From the NCBI RefSeq assembly GCF_003460605.1, contig NZ_QTVN01000008.1, positions 169,164 to 233,163 of the forward strand: 64,000 nt of DNA, given 5' to 3'. This document shows, piece after piece, positions 27,754-36,175 of this stretch; position 1 is the first letter of the stretch, and every line of letters begins with the position of its first letter. The notes beneath the pieces are model-generated. The model was not told where the DNA came from. It saw only the letters and a list, made by a program, of their open reading frames with translations, and searched no databases. The stretch is from Ruminococcus sp. AF31-8BH (GTDB lineage Bacteria; Bacillota; Clostridia; Lachnospirales; Lachnospiraceae). Made by a program: the position numbers and the translations under genes.

Positions 27754-27812
27754 GTGTCATTTTTTTATATTATGACACGAATCTGATATTTTGTTAAGAG
27801 AAATAATATAAT
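27754..27812 (+). promoter_or_regulatory. Operator and promoter of the sugar ABC-GH3 operon
   Basis: A perfect inverted repeat GTGTCAT (27754-27760) / ATGACAC (27772-27778) with 11 bases between. The right arm begins the box shared with the GH94 promoter (27773-27792), and TATAAT follows at 27807-27812 without a recognisable -35. The box would lie about 30-50 bases upstream of the transcript start, a usual place for an AraC-type activator. Confidence 0.6.
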
Positions 27813-27890
27813 GTCAAAAACAAAAATGATATATTTATTTTACCAAAGAGATACAGCATTAAAAAATGCTTAAAAAGGAGGAAAATTTAT

Positions 27891-29255
27891 ATGAAAAAAA
27901 GAGCAGTAGCTGTGTTATTAACAGCAGTTATGGCAGTCACCGGCATGAGCGCAACTGTTGTATGCCATGCAGAATCTGAAGAAGGAAAGGTTATCAACAT
28001 CTATTCCTGGAATGATGAGTTCCGTACCCGTCTGGAAGCAATTTATCCGGAAGTTGAGTCTACATCCAGTGACGGAACCGTTACAACCTTAAAGGACGGA
28101 ACTGAGATCCACTGGATCATAAATCCAAATCAGGATGGTGTTTACCAGCAGAAACTTGACGAGGCACTGTTAAACCAGGCTGATGCTTCTGCAGATGATA
28201 AGGTAGATATTTTCCTGTCAGAAACAGACTATGTTTTCAAATATACAGATAAAGATGCTGATGTAGCAATGCCGCTTACAGATCTTGGAATTGACCCGGA
28301 TACAGATCTTGCAGATCAGTACGATTTCACAAGAACAACTGCTTCTGACTCTGACGGAGTACAGAGAGGTTCTACATGGCAGTGCTGCCCAGGAACCCTG
28401 GTATACCGTCGTGATATTGCAAAAGAAGTCTTTGGAACAGATGATCCGGCAGAAGTAGGCGAGAAAGTAAAAGACTGGGATACAATGAAAGAGACTGCTG
28501 CTCAACTGAAGGAGAAAGGTTACTACACATTTTCTTCTTATGCAGATACCTTCCGTTTATATGGAAACAGCATCGCACAGTCCTGGGTACAGCCTGGTGA
28601 GACAACCATTACAGTTGACCAGAAGATTATGGATTGGGTAAATGATTCAAAAGAGTGGCTGGATGCAGGTTACCTTAACCCGACTGTAAAAGGACAGTGG
28701 AACGATGACTGGAACAAAGCTATGGGCTCCCAGTCAAAAGTATTTGCATTTCTGTTTCCGGCATGGGGAATCGACTTTACATTAAGTCCAAACTGGGATG
28801 GCGATGCAGGCTCATGGGCAGTTACAAATCCTCCGCAGGAATACAATTGGGGCGGTTCTTACATTCATGCAGCAACAGGTACTGATAATCCAGAGCATGC
28901 AAAAGACATTATCCTTGCTATGACTGCAGACAAAGACAACCTGTTAAAGATTTCTGAGGATTATTCAGACTTCACAAATACAAAGAGTGGTATGGCAGAA
29001 GCAGCTACTGATGATGCAAACTTCTCTTCTGAGTTCCTTGGCGGACAGAACCCATTTGCATATTTTGCACCTGTTGCAGAGAACATTAAGATTGCACCGC
29101 TTTCTGCATATGATCAGGGATGTGTAGAGCTTATCCAGAATTCCTTCAGTGATTATTTCCAGGGAAATGTTGACTTTGATAAAGCAAAGGCAAACTTTGA
29201 GACTGCTATTAAAGAGCGTTATCCTGAGATTTCTGAGGTAACATGGCCGGAATAA
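27891..29255 (+). CDS. Sugar ABC transporter substrate-binding protein (family 1)
   Basis: 454 residues. Signal peptide MKKRAVAVLLTAVMAVTGMSATVVCHAESEE, then an extracellular solute-binding protein of family 1 (NIYSWNDEFRTRLEAIYPEVE). Two long Asp-rich stretches (DKVDIFLSETD..., DPDTDLADQYD) are typical for gut Firmicutes. The region before the cleavage site contains a Cys (VVCHAES) but not in lipobox context, so signal peptidase I cleavage after CHA is as likely as lipidation. Followed by two permeases and a GH3 enzyme. No ATPase is encoded, so a shared MsmK-type ATPase elsewhere must power it. Confidence 0.92.
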   Translation: MKKRAVAVLLTAVMAVTGMSATVVCHAESEEGKVINIYSWNDEFRTRLEAIYPEVESTSSDGTVTTLKDGTEIHWIINPNQDGVYQQKLDEALLNQADASADDKVDIFLSETDYVFKYTDKDADVAMPLTDLGIDPDTDLADQYDFTRTTASDSDGVQRGSTWQCCPGTLVYRRDIAKEVFGTDDPAEVGEKVKDWDTMKETAAQLKEKGYYTFSSYADTFRLYGNSIAQSWVQPGETTITVDQKIMDWVNDSKEWLDAGYLNPTVKGQWNDDWNKAMGSQSKVFAFLFPAWGIDFTLSPNWDGDAGSWAVTNPPQEYNWGGSYIHAATGTDNPEHAKDIILAMTADKDNLLKISEDYSDFTNTKSGMAEAATDDANFSSEFLGGQNPFAYFAPVAENIKIAPLSAYDQGCVELIQNSFSDYFQGNVDFDKAKANFETAIKERYPEISEVTWPE

Positions 29256-29347
29256 AAGTGGATATCGTGTAAGGCAATCCAACGCAGGCGGAGAATCGAA
29301 CTATGCAGGCTTCTTCGCCTGCGGATTGTATGTAAAGGAGAGCAGTT

Positions 29348-30304
29348 ATGAAGAAAAAAAGCATTAATTACGGAAAATGGGGTTACCTGTTTATTCTTCC
29401 TTTTTTTATAATCTATTTTATTTTTTCTTTAATTCCGTTGGTTGATACAGTTCGCTACAGCTTCTTTGAATATTTCCGTTCCGGAATCAAGGAAATCGGA
29501 CCGAATTTTATTGGTATGGAAAATTACATCAGTCTGCTGAAATCCGATATGTTTAAGTACGGAGCAAACACTCTGATTCTGTGGCTGATCGGATTTGTGC
29601 CGCAGATTGTGATTGCGTTGGTTCTGGCAGCCTGGTTTACAGATGCACGTCTGAAAATACGAGGAAAACAGTTTTTTAAAGTTGTTATTTATCTGCCAAA
29701 CCTGATCATGGCATCTGCATTTGCCCTTTTGTTTTTTACCATGTTTTCCACAAACGGACCTGTGAATTCCATTCTTATGTCTCTTGGCTGGATTAAGGCT
29801 CCTATTGATTTTATGGGTTCTGTATTTGGTACAAGGTCTCTGATTGGATTTATGAATTTTTTGATGTGGTTTGGCAATACAACTATTATGCTGATGGCTG
29901 CAGTTATGGGTATTAGCATGGATGTATTCGAGGCATCTGATCTGGACGGCTGCAACAGCATTCAGCGTTTCTTTTATATTACACTGCCGCTGATCCGCCC
30001 GATTCTTTCCTATACACTGATTACTTCCATTATCGGTGGTCTTCAGATGTTCGATGTACCTCAGATTCTCACAAACGGACAGGGTAATCCGGATAGAACT
30101 TCTATGACACTGATCATGTTCCTGAACAGCCACCTGAAGAGTAAGAACTATGGTATGGCCGGTGCATTATCTGTTTACCTGTTTATTGTCAGCGGTATCC
30201 TGTGCTTCTTTGTATACCGTATGACAAATGACAATGATCCGGATGGATCCAAAAAAGCAGCTAAGAAACGTGCTAAAGAAGAAAGGAGAAGATTAAGAGG
30301 ATGA
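29348..30304 (+). CDS. Sugar ABC transporter permease (MalF/UgpA type)
   Basis: 318 residues, six membrane segments, opening with KWGYLFILPFFIIYFIFSLIPLVDTVRYSFFEY, the usual start of this permease class. EAA loop EASDLDGCNSIQRFFYITLPLIRPIL. The C-terminus is Lys/Arg-rich (KKAAKKRAKEERRRLRG). Overlaps the next permease by four bases (ATGA). Confidence 0.94.
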   Translation: MKKKSINYGKWGYLFILPFFIIYFIFSLIPLVDTVRYSFFEYFRSGIKEIGPNFIGMENYISLLKSDMFKYGANTLILWLIGFVPQIVIALVLAAWFTDARLKIRGKQFFKVVIYLPNLIMASAFALLFFTMFSTNGPVNSILMSLGWIKAPIDFMGSVFGTRSLIGFMNFLMWFGNTTIMLMAAVMGISMDVFEASDLDGCNSIQRFFYITLPLIRPILSYTLITSIIGGLQMFDVPQILTNGQGNPDRTSMTLIMFLNSHLKSKNYGMAGALSVYLFIVSGILCFFVYRMTNDNDPDGSKKAAKKRAKEERRRLRG

Positions 30305-31143
30305 AAAAAACAGGAAGTAGCTTCAGAACAGTTTTCGCACATATCGTACTGATTCTTTTGTCCTTTATGTGTCTGTTTTTCTTTTACGTACTGATTATTA
30401 ATGCAACCAGATCTCATGCAGATCTGCAGAAAGGCTTCTCTGCCCTTCCTGGAAAAAATTTTCTGGAAAACCTGAAAAACGTGGCAAATGATGGAAGCTT
30501 TCCTATGTTCCGCGGTATTTTAAACAGTATAGTGGTATCTGGATGCAGTGCAGTGCTGTGTACTTATTTTTCTTCCCTTACTGCATATGGTCTTTATGCT
30601 TATGAGTTTAAGGCAAGAAAAGCAGCATTTACATTTATTATGGCAATCCTTGTAATGCCTACTCAGGTAACTGCAATGGGCTTCCTTCGTCTGGTTACAA
30701 AGATGGGATTATATGATTCCCTTCTGCCACTGATTATTCCGTCTATTGCTTCCCCGGCTGTATTCTATTTCATGTACAGCTACCTGCAGTCCTCTCTGCC
30801 GCTTTCTCTTGTAGAGGCAGCCAGAATTGACGGCTCCGGAGAATTTCATACCTTTAACCGTATCGTGATTCCGATTATGAAACCAGCCATTGCGGTTCAG
30901 GCAATTTTCACATTTGTTGGTTCCTGGAATAACTACTTTGTACCGGCCCTGATCATCCAGTCCAAGAATAAAATGACAGTGCCGATTTTGATTGCTACCC
31001 TTCGTGGAGCCGATTATATGAACTTTGATATGGGTAAAATCTACATGATGATCACAGTTGCCATTGTGCCGATCATTATTGTATACCTGCTTCTTTCTAA
31101 ATATATTATTGCAGGTGTTACCCTTGGTGGAGTTAAGGAATAA
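30301..31143 (+). CDS. Sugar ABC transporter permease (MalG/UgpE type)
   Basis: 280 residues, six membrane segments; EAA loop EAARIDGSGEFHTFNRIVIPIMKPAI. Translationally coupled to the upstream permease, and its stop overlaps the GH3 start by one base, so transporter and glycosidase are made together. Confidence 0.94.
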   Translation: MKKTGSSFRTVFAHIVLILLSFMCLFFFYVLIINATRSHADLQKGFSALPGKNFLENLKNVANDGSFPMFRGILNSIVVSGCSAVLCTYFSSLTAYGLYAYEFKARKAAFTFIMAILVMPTQVTAMGFLRLVTKMGLYDSLLPLIIPSIASPAVFYFMYSYLQSSLPLSLVEAARIDGSGEFHTFNRIVIPIMKPAIAVQAIFTFVGSWNNYFVPALIIQSKNKMTVPILIATLRGADYMNFDMGKIYMMITVAIVPIIIVYLLLSKYIIAGVTLGGVKE

Positions 31144-33623
31144 TGGCATTTGCCAGGTTTAAACGCAGCGGGACTATGAATCCTGAAATTTCTGAACGCG
31201 AGAAGAGCCATAGCTCTTTTGCTGAGCTTGCGGCAGAAGAATGCATAGTTCTGCTGAAAAACGAAAATATTCTTCCCCTTCCATTATTTGCACCGATTGC
31301 CCTTTTGGGAAGCGGTGCAGATAAAACCGTCAAAGGGGGAATTGGTTCCGGAGATGTAAATAACAGACAGAATATTACCATTTACGAAGGAATGGCAGAA
31401 TCCGGAATTCAGATTACCAGCAGGGACTGGCTGGATAATTATGAACATCGCTATCAGGAAGCGAGACTTATATGGAAAGAAAAGATTCTTGAGGAAGCAA
31501 AGCATGTAGATAATCCTTTTGATGCGTATGCCTCCAATCCGTTTATTATGCCAGAGGGGCGTCCTGTATCTGAAAAAGATATTGAGGGGGCAAGTGCCGC
31601 TGTTTATGTGATCAGCCGCATTTCCGGTGAGGGAAAAGACCGCCGCCTGGAAAAAGGTGATTATTATCTTAGTGAGAGAGAAGAGGAAGATATCCTTTTT
31701 CTGAACAGCAGACAGGTACCTATTATCCTCCTTATAAATGCAGGCGGCGCTGTAGAGCTTACAGACATTTTGGAAAAAACGCAGTGGATAAAAGGTATCT
31801 TTAATATTTCCCAGCTTGGGCAGGAAGGTGGACGTGCGGTTGCCCGTATTCTTCTTGGAGAAGCGGTTCCAAGCGGAAAGCTTACCACAACCTGGGCAAA
31901 AAAATATGCAGATATGCCATTTGCAGAAAATTTCAGTTATTTGAATGGAAATCTGGAACTGGAAGAATACAAAGAAGGAATTTATATAGGCTATCGGTAT
32001 TTTGACAGCTTTGGCGTCAAGCCGCTGTTTCCTTTTGGCTTTGGCCTTTCTTATACGGATTTTGAAATTCAGTTCTGCGGTATTGAAACCGATCAGGACA
32101 AGATTGGGGTAAACGTATCTGTAGAAAACACTGGAAGCAGATTTTCGGGAAGTGAAGTTGTGCAGATTTATGCTGTGCTTCCTCATGGCAGATTGGAGAA
32201 AGAACACCATCGTCTGGTTGGATATGCAAAAACAAATGTATTAAAGCCCGGAGAAAAACAGCAGGTAAGGATCCTGATTGAGGGAAAAGCCCTTGCAAGC
32301 TTTTTTGAAGAGGATCATGCCTGGATCGTAGAAGCCGGAAACTATGAATTGTGGATTGGAAACAGTTCGGACAATCTGAAACTGGAAGCGCTTGTAAAAG
32401 TGAACGGGGATACTGTTCTGGAGAAGACCCGGAAGCTGGAAACGGCAGCAGAGTTAACCGGAGTCCTGGAGAGATCATACATTGTAAACTCAGAAGAAAC
32501 GCAGAAGAAAGCTGGAAATCATGATATCCCGTCTGTACAGTTTGAAGATTTATGTCTGACTGGAGTTTTGGGGAAAACCCAAAAAGAAAAGCAAGAATGC
32601 TGTGAAAAAACACTGGAATCCCTTGCAGACGAGCTGCCGGTGGAAGAGATGATTCCGCTTTTATGCGGAAACACAGGGGGCATTAGCAGCAATCTGGGAG
32701 CAGCAGGAATTAAAGTGCCCGGTTCTGCTGGCGAAACCTCAGAAGCACTTTATGAGAAATATGGGGTTCCGGTACTGATTATGGCAGATGGACCCGCTGG
32801 TGTCCGGCTGCAGAGAAGCTATGAGGTGGACCGCAAGACAGATTCTGTTTATGGAATTGGTGTTCTTGGATCTCTGGAAAATGGATTTCTGATAACACAA
32901 AAGCCTCATGAAAATGCAGATATGTATTATCAGTATTGTACAGCTTTTCCCGTTGGCACCGCTTTGGCACAGTCCTGGAATCAGGAACTGTTAAGAGAAT
33001 TCGGCGTAGCTGTTGCAGAGGAAATGGAAGAATTCGGCGTAAATCTGTGGTTGGCTCCAGGGATGAATATTCACAGAAATCCTCTGTGCGGAAGAAATTT
33101 TGAATATTATTCCGAGGACCCGCTTCTTGCAGGTAGCCTGGCTGCCGCTGTTTCCAAAGGAGTTCAAAGTAAAGCCGGATGCGGCGTGACCATTAAGCAT
33201 TTTGCATGTAACAATCAGGAAGACAATCGTATGGGGGTAGATGTACATCTTTCTGAAAGAACTCTTCGTGAGATTTACTGCCGTGGTTTTGAAATTGCAG
33301 TAAAAGAAAGCAAACCAGTAGCAATTATGTCATCATATAACCTGGTAAATGGAATACATGCTGCAAACAGTAAGGATCTATGTACTACAATTGTACGCAA
33401 TGAGTGGGGATTTGACGGCGTGATCATGTCAGACTGGAATACTACAGTGCCCGAGGATGGAAGTATTCCATGGAAATGTGCAGCTGCTGGAAATGATATT
33501 ATCATGCCAGGAAATGAAAATGATCACAGAAATATTCTGGAAGCATATAGAAGCGGCAAGCTTTCCGAAGAAGAAATCCGTATGTGTGCGAGAAGGATTT
33601 TACAGTTGATTGAAAAGTTATAA
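31143..33623 (+). CDS. GH3 beta-glucosidase with permuted domain order
   Basis: 826 residues. In the common order the (beta/alpha)8 barrel comes first; here the GH3 C-terminal alpha/beta domain is at the N-terminus (SFAELAAEECIVLLKNENILPLP..., with GEAVPSGKLTTTW), the FnIII-like domain follows (YRYFDSFGVKPLFPFGFGLSYTDFE..., from about 275), and the barrel lies at the end (PVLIMADGPAGVRLQ... NPLCGRNFEYYSEDP... IKHFACNNQE). The nucleophile Asp is in VIMSDWN (D764). Such order is known from Butyrivibrio and Ruminococcus beta-glucosidases. No signal peptide, so it cleaves imported beta-glucosides in the cytoplasm. Confidence 0.9.
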   Translation: MAFARFKRSGTMNPEISEREKSHSSFAELAAEECIVLLKNENILPLPLFAPIALLGSGADKTVKGGIGSGDVNNRQNITIYEGMAESGIQITSRDWLDNYEHRYQEARLIWKEKILEEAKHVDNPFDAYASNPFIMPEGRPVSEKDIEGASAAVYVISRISGEGKDRRLEKGDYYLSEREEEDILFLNSRQVPIILLINAGGAVELTDILEKTQWIKGIFNISQLGQEGGRAVARILLGEAVPSGKLTTTWAKKYADMPFAENFSYLNGNLELEEYKEGIYIGYRYFDSFGVKPLFPFGFGLSYTDFEIQFCGIETDQDKIGVNVSVENTGSRFSGSEVVQIYAVLPHGRLEKEHHRLVGYAKTNVLKPGEKQQVRILIEGKALASFFEEDHAWIVEAGNYELWIGNSSDNLKLEALVKVNGDTVLEKTRKLETAAELTGVLERSYIVNSEETQKKAGNHDIPSVQFEDLCLTGVLGKTQKEKQECCEKTLESLADELPVEEMIPLLCGNTGGISSNLGAAGIKVPGSAGETSEALYEKYGVPVLIMADGPAGVRLQRSYEVDRKTDSVYGIGVLGSLENGFLITQKPHENADMYYQYCTAFPVGTALAQSWNQELLREFGVAVAEEMEEFGVNLWLAPGMNIHRNPLCGRNFEYYSEDPLLAGSLAAAVSKGVQSKAGCGVTIKHFACNNQEDNRMGVDVHLSERTLREIYCRGFEIAVKESKPVAIMSSYNLVNGIHAANSKDLCTTIVRNEWGFDGVIMSDWNTTVPEDGSIPWKCAAAGNDIIMPGNENDHRNILEAYRSGKLSEEEIRMCARRILQLIEKL

Positions 33624-33657
33624 AAAATATATTACTGCTATTAACAGATTAGGAGAT

Positions 33658-33703
33658 AAAATCGCTGCAATGCCTGAAGAGACAGACATTGCAGCGATTT
33701 TTT
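33658..33703 (+). terminator. Intrinsic terminator of the sugar ABC-GH3 operon
   Basis: AAATCGCTGCAATG, a 14-base loop, CATTGCAGCGATTTTTT. A perfect 14-base stem with a T-run. Confidence 0.88.
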
Positions 33704-33834
33704 AGTTATTCTTTAAGTGATCATTGAATATATGTTTATTCAAGTCTGTTATCAGAAGATATGATTATGGGTGGAAAACATAAGTTTTTTATAGAAATTA
33801 TAGAGGAGGGTGTGGTAGGATAGGAAGTATATCT

Positions 33835-33875
33835 AGAGCCTGTTTGAAAAATCATTTCTGCAACCTGCATGCTCT
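33835..33875 (+). mobile_element. Short internally deleted MITE-like copy (41 bp)
   Basis: AGAGCCTGTTTGAAAAATCA starts it, as in the left end of the full element, and the next dozen bases (TTTCTGCAACCTGCA) also match; it closes directly with the right-end sequence TGCTCT, flanked by CTAG on both sides. The central 120 bases are absent. It lies just before the ribosome binding site of the carboxypeptidase gene. Confidence 0.7.
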
Positions 33876-33897
33876 AGAGGAAAGGTGGTGCTTTGCG

Positions 33898-34914
33898 GTG
33901 GCAGAGTATAGAGATAGAAGCGGCAGAGGTTCCGGGAAGAGAAGAAATACCAGTAGCAGAAAGAAAAGAAAGCAGCAGAGACGGCGGATTCTGGTGAGTG
34001 CGTTAATAGAAGTTATAATTTTGCTTTTGCTGGCAGGCGCTTTTTGCTGGGAAAGAGGGCTGAAGGCCAGGGTAATCGGACTTGCAGGGTATTTTGACGG
34101 GCCGCCTGTAAAGGAATTGGATGTGACAGGCGCGAATAGTTCAAATGTAATTTTGATGGATGCAAAAAGCGGAAAGGTAATCGGCAATCTAAGTGGAGAG
34201 GAACAGATTTATCCGGCTTCTATGACAAAGATTATGACGGCAATTGTGGCACTGGAGACATTTTCTGATTTGGACAGAGAAATTACATTAAGTGAAGATA
34301 TTTTCTATACCCTGAATGGTCAGGATGCCACCCAGGCAGGATTCCAGCCTGGGGAAGAGGTACGGCTCCGGGATCTGGTGTATGGAGTGATTTTGCCGTC
34401 AGGAGCTGAGTGCTGTCTGGCGTTAGCAGATGAGGTGTCTGGATCAGAAAAGGCATTTGTGGAGAAGATGAATCAGAAGGCAAAAACCATTGGAATGAAG
34501 AACACCAATTTCGTGGACTGCACAGGACTTCATGATCCGGAGCATTACAGCACGGCTTATGACATTGCACTGCTGCTTAGGTATGCTTTGCATAATGAAA
34601 CATTTTGTGATGTGATTGAAAGCCATTTCCATTCCACTCCCGGTACAAATGTGCATCCCGATGGGATTACTTATTATAGTACTATGTTTAAGAATATGTC
34701 AGATACCAGTGTTGTTGGAGGAGAAATCCTGGGCGGCAAGACAGGCTATACCTCCGAGGCAGGACATTGCCTGGCAAGCTTCGCTCAGATTTATGACAGA
34801 GAGTATATACTGGTTACGGCAGGCGCAGCCGCAGATGCCACGGGAATTCCGCACATTCAGGATGCGAAGACCCTTTATAATCGACTTGGGGAAGCAGTGG
34901 CGGAAAAAAAGTAA
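33898..34914 (+). CDS. D-alanyl-D-alanine carboxypeptidase (peptidase S11)
   Basis: 338 residues. A Lys/Arg-rich N-terminus (KRRNTSSRKKRKQQRRR) is followed by one membrane anchor (ILVSALIEVIILLLLAGAFCW) and an outer S11 domain. The nucleophile motif is ASMTKIM and the KTG motif GGKTGYTSEAG. The middle SxN motif reads SGAECC, so Asn is replaced by Ala. It trims the last D-Ala of peptidoglycan stem peptides. I chose GTG at 33898 (site GAGGAAAGG upstream); an in-frame TTG at 33844 lies inside the MITE copy and would add 18 residues encoded by the element. Confidence 0.85.
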   Translation: MAEYRDRSGRGSGKRRNTSSRKKRKQQRRRILVSALIEVIILLLLAGAFCWERGLKARVIGLAGYFDGPPVKELDVTGANSSNVILMDAKSGKVIGNLSGEEQIYPASMTKIMTAIVALETFSDLDREITLSEDIFYTLNGQDATQAGFQPGEEVRLRDLVYGVILPSGAECCLALADEVSGSEKAFVEKMNQKAKTIGMKNTNFVDCTGLHDPEHYSTAYDIALLLRYALHNETFCDVIESHFHSTPGTNVHPDGITYYSTMFKNMSDTSVVGGEILGGKTGYTSEAGHCLASFAQIYDREYILVTAGAAADATGIPHIQDAKTLYNRLGEAVAEKK

Positions 34915-34920
34915 ATTTAA

Positions 34921-34953
34921 AATAGGGCAGCCTTTTTGCAGGGCTGTCCTATT
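34921..34953. terminator. Bidirectional terminator
   Basis: AATAGGGCAGCC, an eight-base loop, GGGCTGTCCTATT. It lies between the convergent carboxypeptidase and alcohol dehydrogenase genes; the T-run is better on the minus strand. Confidence 0.75.
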
Positions 34954-34997
34954 TGTGGCTATGAGGTGCAGGAATGGTTTTTCAATAGCTGCAACTG

Positions 34998-36152
34998 TTA
35001 CCTCGCCATTTTAAGAATTGCTGCAATGTCTTCCTTATTTAGCGGCTGGAAGAAGCCGATGTGTCCATTTCTGCCGAAAACACATTTTTCTGCCATTTCT
35101 TCAATCTGGGCGTCAGTTGGCTGGATGCCAAGTTCAGCGAGAGTGGTTGGCATGTTAATGGAGCGGCACCAGTTTTCCCAGGCAGTGATGGAATCGCTAT
35201 CCCCGAAAACTTTCTCACCAAATTGTGCAAATCTTCCCGGATTTGTCTTGTATACGTATCTTGCCCAGCTTCCCCAGATGGCAGCAAGGCCGGCACCGTG
35301 AGCCACATCAAACATACCGCCAAGCTCATGCTCAATCTTATGTGTGGCGAAATCAGATACCCTGCCTGCACCAGTCAGACCATTGTGGGAAAGGCCTCCG
35401 GCCCACATGAGAGTAGCCCGGGCTTCATAATTTTCAGGCTCTTTTACCGCAACCTGGGCTGCATCACGGACGGAAACCATCAGTCCTTCTGCAATTCGGT
35501 CGGTAAGGCTGGTATCTGTGTCTGTTGGGGTAAAATAGCGCTCCATAGTGTGCATCATAATATCAACAGCGCCGCTGGCTGTCTGATAAGTCGGAAGACT
35601 ATAAGTAAGTGCCGGATTCATAATAGCAAATTTGGGGCGTGAGCAGTCATGACCGTAAGAACGCTTCATCATTCCGTCTTCAATGGTGAGAACCATGGAA
35701 GAAGACATTTCAGAGCCTGCAGCAGCGATTGTGAGAACAACGCCAATGGGCAGATTTTTATCTGTTTTTACACGTCCGTAAAGAAGGTCTTCCATCTCAA
35801 AATCATTGGCGATTCCGTAACCGATTCCCTTAGCCGTATCAATGACGCTGCCGCCGCCAATGGGCAGAAGAAAGTCAATGTCTTCCGCCCGTCCAATACG
35901 GATTCCCTCTTTTACCAGGGAAAGACGTGGATTTGGTACAACGCCGTTCAAATCTACATAAGAAAGTCCTGCGTCACGAAGGCTCTTATGCACACGCTCC
36001 AAAAGCCCAGAAGCTTCAATATGTCCTCCCTTTTTTCCGTAAACGATCATAACCCTATGCCCACCAAAAGCCGCAACCTGTTTTCCAACCTCACTTTCAC
36101 GGCCTGCCCCGAACAGAATCTTAGTGGGAGCGAAAAAATCAAAATTTATCAT
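34998..36152 (-). CDS. Iron-containing alcohol dehydrogenase
   Basis: 384 residues, group III alcohol dehydrogenase of the BdhA/YqhD type. NAD(P) site LPIGGGSVIDTAKGIGYG; metal ligands Asp and His in SGAVDIMMHTMERY and two His in THKIEHELGGMFDVAHGAGL. It reduces aldehydes, probably butyraldehyde or acetaldehyde, with NADPH or NADH during fermentation, but the substrate range of this family is broad. Single gene, followed by the antiporter gene upstream on the same strand with 23 bases between. Confidence 0.93.
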   Translation of the reverse strand: MINFDFFAPTKILFGAGRESEVGKQVAAFGGHRVMIVYGKKGGHIEASGLLERVHKSLRDAGLSYVDLNGVVPNPRLSLVKEGIRIGRAEDIDFLLPIGGGSVIDTAKGIGYGIANDFEMEDLLYGRVKTDKNLPIGVVLTIAAAGSEMSSSMVLTIEDGMMKRSYGHDCSRPKFAIMNPALTYSLPTYQTASGAVDIMMHTMERYFTPTDTDTSLTDRIAEGLMVSVRDAAQVAVKEPENYEARATLMWAGGLSHNGLTGAGRVSDFATHKIEHELGGMFDVAHGAGLAAIWGSWARYVYKTNPGRFAQFGEKVFGDSDSITAWENWCRSINMPTTLAELGIQPTDAQIEEMAEKCVFGRNGHIGFFQPLNKEDIAAILKMAR

Positions 36153-36175
36153 AAGAAAATTCCTCCATATAACGA

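Noticed and set aside
33844..33897. TTG start of the carboxypeptidase inside the MITE copy
   Set aside because: No ribosome binding site before the TTG, and the added residues (MKNHFCNLHA...) come from the element; the GTG at 33898 has a good site.
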